Shown here: piece by piece, positions 9,980 through 18,830 of the stretch | How positions within the stretch are numbered: the first letter of the stretch is position 1 | How the letters are laid out: each line of letters starts with the position of its first letter | From: Hyphomicrobiales bacterium | GTDB taxonomy: Bacteria > Pseudomonadota > Alphaproteobacteria > Rhizobiales > Rhizobiaceae | Direction of reading: 5' to 3' | DNA: 64,000 nucleotides | Assembly (NCBI GenBank): GCA_900467185.1 | Contig: UBPA01000004.1 | Location: forward strand, 186,001 to 250,000 | Made by a program: the position numbers and the translations under genes | Notes under the pieces: model-generated | What the model saw: only the letters and a program-made list of their open reading frames with translations | Told to the model about the DNA's origin: nothing | The model's database searches: none

Positions 9980-10483
9980 TCAATCGAGCAGTTCGGCCGG
10001 CACCTTGCCGCCGTTTTCCGACAGCTTCTGAAGCAGCGCCTTGTGCAGGAACATGTTCATCTTGCCGGAGTCGTTCGCGTCGCCGGTATAATGCAGCTCC
10101 TGCGCCAGTTCCTTGCGCTCCGAAAGGCTCGCTTCCATGCCGAGCGCCTTCATCAGGTCGACGATCGAGTGGCGCCAGTCGAGCTTCTGGCCCTTGGCGG
10201 CGACGGCCTTGTCGAGCATCGCGGCAACGTCGACCGGACCGGACGACGCCGTGGTGGCCGGAGGTGCCTGCGACGGGGCGGCCGTCGGCGTGCCGGAAGT
10301 CGTGCTCGCGGACGCCGAGCCGGCCGTGCCTGTCGGGGCAACCGGTGTGGCCGAGGGTGCCGTGGATGCAACGACGGGGCCGGTGCCGGTGGGATTGATG
10401 GTCGTGCCGGTCGGCGAAGCCGGGGCGACAGCCTTGTCGTGATGGCCGAAGATCGCGTCCTTAATCTTGTCGAAAATGCCCAT
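9980..10483 (-). CDS. DUF3597 domain-containing protein
   Basis: A 167-residue protein of the DUF3597 family, function unknown. The layout is a short amphipathic start ([14 protein letters not shown]), a low-complexity linker of Pro/Thr/Ala/Ser at about residues 18-80, and a compact C-terminal domain ([15 protein letters not shown]... to the end) that carries the DUF3597 signature, including [14 protein letters not shown] and a helical tail. The ATG follows the near-perfect Shine-Dalgarno AAAGGAGGA at the right distance; an in-frame extension upstream to 10630 is therefore not used. It lies head to head with leuD across 232 bases. The linker suggests a tethered domain rather than an enzyme. 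Confidence 0.85.
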   Translation of the reverse strand: MGIFDKIKDAIFGHHDKAVAPASPTGTTINPTGTGPVVASTAPSATPVAPTGTAGSASASTTSGTPTAAPSQAPPATTASSGPVDVAAMLDKAVAAKGQKLDWRHSIVDLMKALGMEASLSERKELAQELHYTGDANDSGKMNMFLHKALLQKLSENGGKVPAELLD

Positions 10484-10715
10484 GGGAACGTCCTCCTTTG
10501 GTGGGGGCGGCGCATCGCATGCGCGCCTGCCTGCGGGATTAACTATGCCGCAGGTTTCATTCTCCAAGGGCGCGCCCTGGAATGGCACGCGCTCGAGGGC
10601 AGGACGCCGGCCGAGGCGTCCCGGTGCCACCGGAGATTTTTCTTCAAATCATCGGCGTTTTGCTCTAAAGCGCGAGGCAATTCCGTTCCCCCTGGAAAAC
10701 GAAAGTCGCAAGGCC

Positions 10716-11321
10716 ATGGACAAGTTCGTCAAGCTCACCGGCGTCGCCGCTCCCCTGCCCGTCGTCAATATCGACACGGACATGATCATTCCGAAGGATT
10801 ACCTGAAGACGATCAAGCGCACCGGGCTCGGCACCGGCCTGTTCGCCGAAGCGCGCTACAACGAGGACGGCACGCCGAACGAAAGCTTCGTGCTGAACAA
10901 GCCAGCCTACCAGAACGCCAAGATCCTGGTCGCCGGCGACAATTTCGGCTGCGGCTCCTCGCGCGAACATGCGCCCTGGGCACTGCTCGATTTCGGCATC
11001 CGCTGCGTCATCTCGACCTCGTTCGCCGACATCTTCTACAACAACTGTTTCAAGAACGGCATCCTGCCGGTCGTCGTCAGCCCCGAGGATCTCGAGAAGC
11101 TGATGGACGATGCGAGCCGCGGCTCGAACGCCGTCCTGACGGTCGATCTCGAGAACCTCGAAATCACCGGCCCCGACGGCGGCAAGATCAGCTTCGAGCT
11201 CGACGCCTTCAAGCGTCACTGCATGCTGAACGGCCTCGACGATATCGGCCTGACGCTGGAGAAGGTTTCGGCCATCGACGGCTTCGAGAAGTCGAACGCC
11301 GTCGAGCGTCCCTGGGCCTGA
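10716..11321 (+). CDS. leuD: 3-isopropylmalate dehydratase small subunit
   Basis: Small subunit of isopropylmalate isomerase, which with LeuC interconverts 2- and 3-isopropylmalate in leucine synthesis in the cytosol. The 201-residue length is normal. Family landmarks are seen: [14 protein letters not shown] near the N-terminus, the swivel-loop signature [12 protein letters not shown] at about residues 79-90, and [17 protein letters not shown] after it. The ATG is chosen because it gives the standard MDKFVKLTG start; the in-frame region before it is not protein-like. The stop overlaps the next ATG by one base (TGATG), so the RidA-family gene is translationally coupled. leuC is not in this window. 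Confidence 0.97.
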   Translation: MDKFVKLTGVAAPLPVVNIDTDMIIPKDYLKTIKRTGLGTGLFAEARYNEDGTPNESFVLNKPAYQNAKILVAGDNFGCGSSREHAPWALLDFGIRCVISTSFADIFYNNCFKNGILPVVVSPEDLEKLMDDASRGSNAVLTVDLENLEITGPDGGKISFELDAFKRHCMLNGLDDIGLTLEKVSAIDGFEKSNAVERPWA

Positions 11322-11722
11322 TGTCCGACGCCGAGGCACCGGAAACCCGCCGGCTGATCTCGTCGGGCTCGCCGTTCGAAAGGACGGCGGGCTATTCGCG
11401 TGCGCTCGTCCAGGGCGATTGGTGCTTCGTCTCCGGTACCACCGGCTATGACTACGCGACCATGACCATGCCCGACACGGTGGAAGAACAGGCCCGCAAT
11501 TGCCTGAAGACCATCGACGGTGCCATCCGCGAGGCGGGCTTCTCTCTGTCCGACGTCGTTCGCTGCCACTACTACATCACCGATGCCAGCTTCGCCGACC
11601 GGGTCTTCCCCATCCTCGGAGAAGCCTTCGGCGAGATCCGCCCGGCCGCCACCATGGTGGTCTGCGGGCTGATCCGGCCGGAGATGCTGATCGAGATCGA
11701 GGTCACGGCCCTTCGCCGCTGA
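11321..11722 (+). CDS. RidA family (YjgF/YER057c/UK114) protein
   Basis: A 133-residue RidA-family protein. Classical RidA hydrolyses reactive enamine/imine intermediates released by PLP enzymes, protecting branched-chain amino acid synthesis among others. Family marks seen are a hydrophobic FVSGTTGYDY strand, NCLKTIDGAIREAGFSLSDVVR, and the C-terminal RPAATMVVCGL with its Arg in the usual place of the substrate-carboxylate binder. Placement directly behind leuD with a one-base overlap fits a link to leucine synthesis. This is a divergent subgroup, longer at the N-terminus than E. coli RidA, so the precise substrate is open. Confidence 0.9.
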   Translation: MSDAEAPETRRLISSGSPFERTAGYSRALVQGDWCFVSGTTGYDYATMTMPDTVEEQARNCLKTIDGAIREAGFSLSDVVRCHYYITDASFADRVFPILGEAFGEIRPAATMVVCGLIRPEMLIEIEVTALRR

Positions 11723-11745
11723 CCGCATCACCAATGCCCCGACGC

Positions 11746-11775
11746 AAAAACGCCCCGCTTTCGACGGGGCGTTTT
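11746..11775. terminator. Bidirectional terminator between ridA-family gene and ndvA
   Basis: Perfect 11-bp stem AAAACGCCCCG/CGGGGCGTTTT with a short loop. The A and T runs on the two sides let it act on both converging transcripts. Confidence 0.88.
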
Positions 11776-11803
11776 CGTATTCGGTGTCGTGATCCTTCCC
11801 GGA

Positions 11804-13558
11804 TCAGGCAGCCGTTGCGCGGCGGACGTCGTCGTCCGTCAGGATGCCCGAGGCCCGCAGCAGGGCTGCAAAGCGGCCGTTGGACTGGCTGAGCTCGTTG
11901 AACCCGCCCATTTCGACGATCCGGCCACGGTCCATGAAGACCACCAGGTCGGCTTCGCGAACCGTCGAGAGACGGTGTGCGATGATGAAGGTCGTGCGGT
12001 CCTTGCGCAGGTTGTCGATCGCGTCCTTCACCCGGTTTTCGGTTTCCACGTCGAGCGCGGAGGTCGCTTCGTCCAGCACCAGGATCGGTGCGTTCTTCAG
12101 GATGGCACGAGCGATCGCGATCCGCTGGCGCTCGCCGCCGGAGAGGCGGTTGCCCCGTTCGCCGACCCGTGTGTCGTAACCCGTGTCGCGGCTTTCGATG
12201 AAGTCCGAAGCAGCGGCAGCTTCAGCGGCCTTCACGACCTCTTCCGGTGTGGCATCCTCGCGGCCCAGACGGATGTTGTCCGAGATGGAGCGGTTGAGGA
12301 GGCCGGCATCCTGGAAGACCGTGGCGATCGAGGCGCGCAGCGACTTGCGGGTCACCTTGGCGACATCGACGCCGTCGATCAGGACCTTGCCGGAGGCCGG
12401 TTCGTTCACACGCTGCAGCATGTTGATCAGCGTGGTCTTGCCGGAGCCGGTGGGGCCGACGATGGCGATGGTCTGGCCGGCCTTCACCTTGATGTTGATG
12501 TCGTGCAGGCCATCCGAGGTGCCCGGGAAGTGATAGGTCAGATCGCGGAACTCGACGTCGCCACGAACATGGTTCAGTTCACCGGCATCGGCAGGCTCTT
12601 CACGGTCACGAACCGAGTCCTCGAGGTTGAAGAAGTCTTCGAGCTTCGCACGGGCTTCGAAGATCTGGTTGACGAAGTTCTTCATCTGGTCGAGACGGCC
12701 GATCAGCAGGTTGGCAAAGCCGATGAAGGCAACCACTTCGCCGACACCCAGTTCGCCGCGCTGGACGAGGATGGTGCCGATGACGAGGATCGTCATCATG
12801 GAGATCGTGGACGCCATGCGGTTGAGGCCGCTGGCGAGTGCCCACCAGTCGAGAACCGGCAGCTGCACGGACATGAGCTTCTGCGTGAAGGCCTTCAGCT
12901 CGCGTGTTTCGGCTTCGATGCGGTTGTAGCTGTGCACGACCGAAACGTTGCTGATGGCATCCGACACATGGCCGAACACGGTGTGGTAGTGGCCTTCGAC
13001 GGCAGCCTGGCCGTCCTTCGTCTTCGCCATGACCAGCTTGCCGATGATGACGTAAAGCGTACCGAGAACGACGAGGACGATCGACAGGCGCCAGTCCATC
13101 GCAAAGGCGGTGGGAACCAGCAGCGTCAGGGCAACGGCCGTCGAGAGATGCTCGCGCATGAATTCGAGCCAGAGGCCGAACAGCGTTTCGCAAGCCCGCA
13201 GCAGCGTGTGCAGCGCGTTCGACGTACCGCGCTGGCTGTGCCAGGAGAGCGGCATGGAGATGATGCGGCCGAAGGCTTCCGTGATCAGCGTCGCACGGCG
13301 CTGATGCGCCAGGCGGTCGGCTTCACGGGCGACCAGCACGAAAGCGATGGTGTTGAAGATGCCGAGCGTCGCCCACATGATCAGGGTCGACGTGACTTCC
13401 GTCTTGGAGGAGATCGCGTCGATGATGCGGCCGAACAGGATCGGCTCGGCAATCGTGATGGCAGCCAGCACGATGTTGGCGAGCACGATCGCGGAAACGC
13501 GAAACTTGTGAGCGGCGAGATACTGGAGCGCTCTCGCATAGACCTGAAACAATGACAC
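11804..13558 (-). CDS. ndvA: Cyclic beta-1,2-glucan ABC exporter NdvA/ChvA
   Basis: Inner-membrane half-transporter that exports cyclic beta-(1,2)-glucan made by NdvB/ChvB to the periplasm; in Rhizobiaceae this is needed for osmotic adaptation and for nodule or tumour formation. The 584 residues hold an N-terminal six-helix membrane domain (about 20-310) and a C-terminal ABC ATPase with Walker A GPTGSGKTT near residue 368, signature LSGGERQRIAIARA near 469 and Walker B ILVLDEATSALD. The start is a GTG giving the family-typical SLFQVYARALQYLA; GAGGGA lies at the proper distance, and upstream in-frame codons are not homologous. ndvB is not in view. The gene is transcribed away from pyc, with an inverted repeat between them. 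Confidence 0.95.
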   Translation of the reverse strand: MSLFQVYARALQYLAAHKFRVSAIVLANIVLAAITIAEPILFGRIIDAISSKTEVTSTLIMWATLGIFNTIAFVLVAREADRLAHQRRATLITEAFGRIISMPLSWHSQRGTSNALHTLLRACETLFGLWLEFMREHLSTAVALTLLVPTAFAMDWRLSIVLVVLGTLYVIIGKLVMAKTKDGQAAVEGHYHTVFGHVSDAISNVSVVHSYNRIEAETRELKAFTQKLMSVQLPVLDWWALASGLNRMASTISMMTILVIGTILVQRGELGVGEVVAFIGFANLLIGRLDQMKNFVNQIFEARAKLEDFFNLEDSVRDREEPADAGELNHVRGDVEFRDLTYHFPGTSDGLHDINIKVKAGQTIAIVGPTGSGKTTLINMLQRVNEPASGKVLIDGVDVAKVTRKSLRASIATVFQDAGLLNRSISDNIRLGREDATPEEVVKAAEAAAASDFIESRDTGYDTRVGERGNRLSGGERQRIAIARAILKNAPILVLDEATSALDVETENRVKDAIDNLRKDRTTFIIAHRLSTVREADLVVFMDRGRIVEMGGFNELSQSNGRFAALLRASGILTDDDVRRATAA

Positions 13559-13676
13559 TGTCTTATCCCTCGTGGGAAATCTCGTTGTCGCGCCAGACCG
13601 GCCAACCGGCCCGGCTTGAAGACGAACCGGTAAGAAGACGTGCCTCTCCCTGTTCGATGAGGCCACTATCGCAATC

Positions 13677-13714
13677 GCAACATGAATGGTCGCTGAACGA
13701 GACATTCATGTTGC
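13677..13714. repeat. 12-bp perfect inverted repeat upstream of ndvA
   Basis: GCAACATGAATG and its exact complement CATTCATGTTGC are separated by 14 bases that can themselves pair by three bp. It lies about 120 bases before the ndvA GTG in the intergenic space shared with pyc. It could be an operator or, in an ndvA leader, a hairpin. Confidence 0.7.
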
Positions 13715-13893
13715 ACTGCAGCGCTGCGGGAGGCTCCGCGCGCCGCCGTCGCGACAGTCTGTCGAAGACGGTGTGGGAAAAGTGTGCAGGCTTTGCGTAA
13801 GCCGACTGGAACAGGCGGAATAGAAGGGCTTTGTTGCTTAGGAGAGGGCGAAGGACCGGCACCATGATTCTGACATTCTTGTGAAATCCGAAA

Positions 13894-13922
13894 TTGAACT
13901 TCCTAAAATGAGCGGATAGAAC
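13894..13922 (+). promoter_or_regulatory. Candidate pyc promoter
   Basis: TTGAAC and TAGAAC hexamers with a 17-base spacer, about 50 bases before the pyc start. The -10 is weak. The rest of the 412-base ndvA-pyc gap shows only the inverted repeat and no coding signal. Confidence 0.4.
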
Positions 13923-13970
13923 TCATGTCGCGGTGCAGCAGAACCGCACGTCAAGGTGTAGGAGGCCAGC

Positions 13971-16900
13971 TTGTCCATCAAAAAAATTCTCGTTGCCAAT
14001 CGATCCGAAATCGCGATTCGCGTGTTTCGAGCCGCCGACGAGCTGGGCCTGAAAACCGTTGCGATCTGGGCCGAGGAGGACAAGCTCGCCTTGCACCGCT
14101 TCAAGGCCGACGAAAGCTACCAGATCGGGCGGGGGCCCCATCTGGAGCGCGACCTCGGACCGATCGAAAGCTATCTCTCGATCGACGAGATCCTGCGCGT
14201 GGCCAAGCTGTCGGGCGCGGATGCGATCCATCCGGGCTACGGCCTGCTCTCGGAAAGCCCGGAGTTCGTGGATGCCTGCAAGGAAGCCGGCATCATCTTC
14301 ATCGGCCCGACGGGCGACACGATGCGCCGTCTCGGCAACAAGGTCGCCGCGCGCAACCTCGCCATCGAGATCGGCGTGCCCGTGGTGCCCGCGACCGAGC
14401 CGCTGCCGGACGACATGGAGCAAGTGGCGCGCATGGCCGAGGAGATCGGCTATCCCATCATGCTTAAGGCTTCCTGGGGCGGCGGCGGGCGCGGCATGCG
14501 CGCCATTCGCGACCCGAAGGACCTCGCCCGTGAGGTGACGGAGGCCAAGCGCGAGGCCAAGGCCGCCTTCGGCAAGGACGAGGTCTATCTCGAAAAGCTG
14601 GTGGAACGAGCTCGCCACGTCGAAAGCCAGGTCCTGGGCGACACCCACGGCAATGTCGTGCATCTGTTCGAGCGCGACTGTTCGGTCCAGCGCCGCAACC
14701 AGAAGGTCGTCGAGCGCGCACCGGCCCCCTATCTCACCGAGGCGCAGCGCCAGGAGCTTGCAGCCTATTCGGTCAAGATCGCCCAGGCGACCAATTACGT
14801 GGGCGCCGGCACGGTCGAGTATCTGATGGATATGGACACCGGCAAGTTCTACTTCATCGAGGTAAACCCGCGCATCCAGGTCGAGCACACCGTGACCGAA
14901 GTCGTCACCGGCATCGATATCGTCAAGGCACAGATCCACATTCTCGACGGCCATGCCATCGGCACAGCGGAATCCGGCGTGCCGCAGCAGGCGGACATCC
15001 GCCTCAACGGCAACGCGCTGCAGTGCCGCATCACCACGGAAGACCCCGAACAGAACTTCATTCCCGATTACGGCCGCATCACAGGCTATCGCTCGGCGGC
15101 CGGCTTCGGCATTCGCCTCGATGGCGGCACGGCCTATACCGGCGCGGTCATCACCCGCTTCTACGATCCGCTGCTGGTGAAGGTGACCGTCTGGGCGCCG
15201 GGCGCGGCCGAGGCCATCACCCGCATGGAACGCGCGCTGCGCGAATTCCGTATCCGCGGCGTGGCGACGAACCTCACCTTCCTCGAAGCCATCATCACGC
15301 ACCCGAAATTCCGCGACAATTCCTACACGACCCGCTTCATCGACACGACGCCGGAGCTCTTCCAGCAGGTCAAGCGGCAGGATCGTGCCTCCAAGCTTCT
15401 CACCTATCTGGCAGACGTGACCGTCAACGGTCACCCGGAGGCCAAGGGACGGCCGCGCCCCTCCGCCGATATCGCCAAGCCCGTCGTGCCCTACGTCAAG
15501 GGCGACATCTTGCCCGGCACCAAGCAAAAGCTGGACGAACTCGGCCCGAAGAAATTCGCCGAATGGGTGCGCGCCGAAAAGCGCGTGCTGATGACCGACA
15601 CCACCATGCGCGATGGCCACCAGTCGCTGCTGGCGACCCGCATGCGGACCTATGACATCGCGCGCATCGCCGGCACCTATGCCAGGGCGCTGCCGCAGCT
15701 GTTCTCGCTGGAATGCTGGGGCGGCGCGACCTTCGACGTCTCCATGCGCTTCCTGACCGAGGACCCGTGGGACCGTCTCGCCCGCATCCGCGAGGACGCG
15801 CCGAACCTCTTGCTGCAGATGCTGCTGCGCGGCGCGAACGGCGTCGGCTACAAGAACTATCCCGACAATGTCGTGAAATACTTCGTGCGCCAGGCGGCCC
15901 GCGAGGGGATCGACGTCTTCCGCGTCTTCGACTGCCTGAACTGGGTCGAGAACATGCGCGTGTCGATGGATGCCGTGAACGAGGAGAACCGCATCTGCGA
16001 GGCGGCGATCTGCTACACCGGCGACATCCTCAATGCCGCGCGGCCGAAATACGACCTGAAATACTACACCGCGCTTGCAGGCGAGCTGGAACGTGCCGGC
16101 GCGCACATGATCGCTCTGAAGGACATGGCGGGCCTGCTAAAGCCCGCGGCGGCCACCGTGCTGTTCAAGGCGCTGCGCGAGGCGACCGATCTGCCGATCC
16201 ACTTCCACACGCACGACACATCGGGCATCGCGGCTGCGACCGTGCTGGCCGCCGTGGACGCGGGCGTCGACGTGGTCGATGCGGCCATGGATTCGCTCTC
16301 CGGCAACACCTCGCAGCCCTGTCTCGGCTCGATCGTCGAGGCGCTGAAAGGCTCGGAGCGCGATCCGGGTCTCGATCCCGAATCCATCCGCCGGATTTCC
16401 TTCTACTGGGAAGCGGTTCGCCACCAGTATGCGGCCTTCGAAAGCGACCTCAAGGGGCCGGCATCCGAAGTCTATCTGCATGAAATGCCGGGCGGCCAGT
16501 TCACCAACCTCAAGGAACAGGCGCGCTCGCTCGGTCTGGAGACCAAGTGGCACCGGGTCGCCCAGACCTATGCCGACGTCAACCAGATGTTCGGCGACAT
16601 CGTGAAGGTGACGCCGTCCTCCAAGGTGGTGGGCGACATGGCGCTGATGATGGTGAGCCAGGATCTCTCCGTTGCCGACGTCGAAAACCCGGCCAAGGAC
16701 GTGTCCTTCCCGGAATCCGTCGTCTCCATGCTGAAGGGCGATCTCGGCCAGCCTCCGGGCGGATGGCCGGAAGCGCTGCAGAAGAAGGCGCTGAAGGGCG
16801 AGGAGGCCTATACCGACCGTCCGGGCTCGCTGCTTCCTGAAGCCGATCTCGATGCCGAGCGGCAGGAGGTCGAAACCAAGATCGGCCGGTCGGTCTCGGA

Positions 16901-17426
16901 TGTCGAGTTCGCCTCCTACCTCATGTATCCCAAGGTCTTCACCGATTACGCGCTGGCCGTCGACACTTACGGCCCGGTCTCCGTGCTGCCGACGCATGCC
17001 TATTTCTACGGGCTGACGACGGGCGAGGAACTTCTGCCGGAAATCGAGCGCGGCAAGGCGCTGGTCATCCAGCATCAGGCCAAGAGCGAGCCGGACGAGC
17101 AGGCCATGGTCAAGGTCTTCTTCGAGCTGAACGGCCAGGCCCGCATGATCAAGGTGCCCGACCGGAACCGCGCAGCGACCGCCGCCGTGCGCCGCAAGGC
17201 CGAAGCGGGCAACGTCGCCCATCTCGGCGCGCCCATGCCGGGCGTCGTCTCCACGGTCGCCGTCTCTGCCGGCCAGACGGTCAAAGCGGGCGACGTCCTG
17301 CTGTCGATCGAAGCCATGAAGATGGAAACGGCGCTGCACGCCGAAAAGGATGGGACGATCGCCGAGGTGCTGGTGAAGACCGGCGACCAGATCGACACAA
17401 AGGACCTCCTCGTCGTCTTCGGCTGA
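13971..17426 (+). CDS. pyc: Pyruvate carboxylase
   Basis: Biotin-dependent cytosolic enzyme converting pyruvate, bicarbonate and ATP to oxaloacetate, the main anaplerotic route of rhizobia. The 1151 residues show the single-chain alpha4 type: biotin carboxylase (about 1-460, with the ATP-grasp loop GGGGRGMRAI and the EVNPRIQVEHTVTE motif), carboxyltransferase from about 540 (MRDGHQSLLATRMRT), the allosteric/PC tetramerisation region, and a biotinyl domain with EAMKMET; the biotinylated Lys is residue 1117. Translation begins at a TTG, supported by GTAGGAGG six bases upstream and by the family-typical KKILVANRSEIAIRVFRAA. The length agrees with the Rhizobium enzyme. It is a single-gene unit with its own upstream region. 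Confidence 0.98.
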   Translation: MSIKKILVANRSEIAIRVFRAADELGLKTVAIWAEEDKLALHRFKADESYQIGRGPHLERDLGPIESYLSIDEILRVAKLSGADAIHPGYGLLSESPEFVDACKEAGIIFIGPTGDTMRRLGNKVAARNLAIEIGVPVVPATEPLPDDMEQVARMAEEIGYPIMLKASWGGGGRGMRAIRDPKDLAREVTEAKREAKAAFGKDEVYLEKLVERARHVESQVLGDTHGNVVHLFERDCSVQRRNQKVVERAPAPYLTEAQRQELAAYSVKIAQATNYVGAGTVEYLMDMDTGKFYFIEVNPRIQVEHTVTEVVTGIDIVKAQIHILDGHAIGTAESGVPQQADIRLNGNALQCRITTEDPEQNFIPDYGRITGYRSAAGFGIRLDGGTAYTGAVITRFYDPLLVKVTVWAPGAAEAITRMERALREFRIRGVATNLTFLEAIITHPKFRDNSYTTRFIDTTPELFQQVKRQDRASKLLTYLADVTVNGHPEAKGRPRPSADIAKPVVPYVKGDILPGTKQKLDELGPKKFAEWVRAEKRVLMTDTTMRDGHQSLLATRMRTYDIARIAGTYARALPQLFSLECWGGATFDVSMRFLTEDPWDRLARIREDAPNLLLQMLLRGANGVGYKNYPDNVVKYFVRQAAREGIDVFRVFDCLNWVENMRVSMDAVNEENRICEAAICYTGDILNAARPKYDLKYYTALAGELERAGAHMIALKDMAGLLKPAAATVLFKALREATDLPIHFHTHDTSGIAAATVLAAVDAGVDVVDAAMDSLSGNTSQPCLGSIVEALKGSERDPGLDPESIRRISFYWEAVRHQYAAFESDLKGPASEVYLHEMPGGQFTNLKEQARSLGLETKWHRVAQTYADVNQMFGDIVKVTPSSKVVGDMALMMVSQDLSVADVENPAKDVSFPESVVSMLKGDLGQPPGGWPEALQKKALKGEEAYTDRPGSLLPEADLDAERQEVETKIGRSVSDVEFASYLMYPKVFTDYALAVDTYGPVSVLPTHAYFYGLTTGEELLPEIERGKALVIQHQAKSEPDEQAMVKVFFELNGQARMIKVPDRNRAATAAVRRKAEAGNVAHLGAPMPGVVSTVAVSAGQTVKAGDVLLSIEAMKMETALHAEKDGTIAEVLVKTGDQIDTKDLLVVFG

Positions 17427-17448
17427 AGAGAGAGACCCGATGATGTCA

Positions 17449-17476
17449 CGACACCGGCCGGCGACGGCCGATGTCG
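17449..17476. terminator. Hairpin between pyc and lrgB
   Basis: Eleven-bp stem with one mismatch (CGACACCGGCC against GGCCGATGTCG) in the convergent gap after pyc. No good U tract follows. Confidence 0.4.
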
Positions 17477-17524
17477 TGCGTTTCGGGCGCCCGCACGCCC
17501 CGTATCCGGCGTGCCGCCTCGCCC

Positions 17525-18295
17525 CTACAAGAACAGCGGCACGATCAGCGCCGTCACCAGCGCGTTCAGCGCCATGGCGATGCCGGCGAAGAGGCCGGCG
17601 ACCGGATCGACCTGGAACGCGCGCGCAGTGCCGATGCCGTGCGAGGCAAGCCCCGCCGCAAACCCGCGGGCGGCATAGTCGGTGATCCGCATGCGGTTCA
17701 TCAGCCCGGTGACGATGACCGCGCCGGTGATGCCCGTGAGGATAACGAAGACGGCGGTCAGGCCGGGATCGCCGCCGAGACCCTTCGATATCGCCATGGC
17801 GACGCCGGCCGTCGAGGACTTCGGCGCCATGGAAACGGTGAGCGCCTCCGGAAAGCCGAAGAGCGCCCCAAGCGCGAGAACACTCAGGACTGCCGTGACG
17901 CTGCCGGCGGCGAGCGCCGCGAGCATCGGCAGCAGATTGGCGGCAACCAGCTTGATCTGTCGCACCAACGGCACCGCCAGCGCCACCGTTGCCGGACCCA
18001 GCAGGAAATGGATGAACTGCGCGCCCTCGAAATAAGCGGGGTATGCGACGCCGCCGAGCGTCAGGCCGGTGCCGATGACGACGACGGAGATCAGCACCGG
18101 ATTGACCAGCGGATGTCCGTTCGCCCTGCGCGCCGCGGCAGTGGCGAGCAGCCAGACGACGAGCGTCGCCGTCAACCAGAAGAGCGGCGTCGCGGAGAGA
18201 TAGACCCAGAGACTGGACGGCAAGGCCGTCACCGTGTGCGCCGGACCGTCGGCGGCCAGCGGCGCGATCCGTCCGATAGGGGGCATCTCGGTCAT
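17525..18295 (-). CDS. lrgB: LrgB family membrane protein
   Basis: Polytopic membrane protein of 256 residues in the LrgB/CidB/PlgG family, partners of the holin-like LrgA. In Gram-positive bacteria the pair modulates murein hydrolase activity and overflow metabolite transport; in plants the fused homologue exports glycolate/glycerate. Hydrophobic segments run through the whole protein, with family motifs LVNPVLISVVVI, FLLGPATVALAVPL, and the C-terminal KSSTAGVAMAIS and SHGIGTARA. Its ATG overlaps the stop of the LrgA-like gene by four bases (ATGA), so the two form one operon. The substrate in this organism is unknown. Confidence 0.92.
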   Translation of the reverse strand: MTEMPPIGRIAPLAADGPAHTVTALPSSLWVYLSATPLFWLTATLVVWLLATAAARRANGHPLVNPVLISVVVIGTGLTLGGVAYPAYFEGAQFIHFLLGPATVALAVPLVRQIKLVAANLLPMLAALAAGSVTAVLSVLALGALFGFPEALTVSMAPKSSTAGVAMAISKGLGGDPGLTAVFVILTGITGAVIVTGLMNRMRITDYAARGFAAGLASHGIGTARAFQVDPVAGLFAGIAMALNALVTALIVPLFL

Positions 18296-18669
18296 GGCTT
18301 GCGCCTCCACCGCTGCTCCAGATGCTTGGCGAGCGTGAACGCCCATACCGTCACGACCAGGGTAACGACGGTGGAGACGAGAATGGCGGCAAGGATCGGC
18401 AGCCCCAGGGACATGACGAGATCGAGGTGCTGGATGATGCCGACGCCGGCGGGCACGAAGAGGATACCGAGATTGGCGAGCAGACCGTCGGCAACCTTGC
18501 CGGTGGATTGCTCCATGGCGGCAGCGGCGGATAAGCGTCGGGTCGCCAGCAGAAAGAGCGCCAGCAGCGCAAGCCCGATGACCGGTCCCGGGATCTGGCC
18601 GCCGGTCGCATAGGACAGGGTCTCCCCGACAAGCTGGAAGCCGAGCAGCCATGTGATGCCCTGGATCAT
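18292..18669 (-). CDS. CidA/LrgA family protein
   Basis: Small holin-like membrane protein (125 residues) with about four hydrophobic segments. Recognisable family features are QIPGPVIGLALLALFL near residue 27 and LFVPAGVGIIQHLDLV near 80. The ATG at MIQGITWLLGF is used because AGGAGA precedes it; the in-frame stretch upstream is not membrane protein-like. It is the first gene of the two-gene unit with lrgB and is divergent from the DeoR-family regulator, whose candidate operator lies between them. LrgA and CidA cannot be told apart by sequence here. Confidence 0.92.
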   Translation of the reverse strand: MIQGITWLLGFQLVGETLSYATGGQIPGPVIGLALLALFLLATRRLSAAAAMEQSTGKVADGLLANLGILFVPAGVGIIQHLDLVMSLGLPILAAILVSTVVTLVVTVWAFTLAKHLEQRWRRKP

Positions 18670-18790
18670 GCCGGTGTCTCCTGTCGATGTCGAAGCCGCG
18701 TCTGGTGTCGAGGATGCCTTGTGGACCCCTCTTTCGCGGAGGGTCAAGACCGGGATTAGAAATCCCTTTCCAGCCTCGTCAGAATTGTTT

Positions 18791-18821
18791 ATGCACGATT
18801 GTACCGATTCATGCATGATTG
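18791..18821. promoter_or_regulatory. Candidate DeoR-family operator (direct repeat)
   Basis: Two copies of ATGCAYGATTG (ATGCACGATTG and ATGCATGATTG) begin exactly 20 bases apart, about two helical turns, just ahead of the regulator start and between it and lrgA. The second copy ends ten bases before the ATG. A DeoR-type dimer could use it for autoregulation and control of both directions. Inference only. Confidence 0.5.
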
Positions 18822-18830
18822 AGAACAGAG

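Noticed and set aside
9740-11318. The in-frame 527 codons upstream of the RidA-family start
   Set aside because: They run through the secreted protein gene, antisense to DUF3597, and out of frame with leuD; the real start is the ATG overlapping the leuD stop.
13923-16106. A 727-codon minus-strand open frame opposite pyc
   Set aside because: Antisense of pyruvate carboxylase; no ribosome site or known domain.
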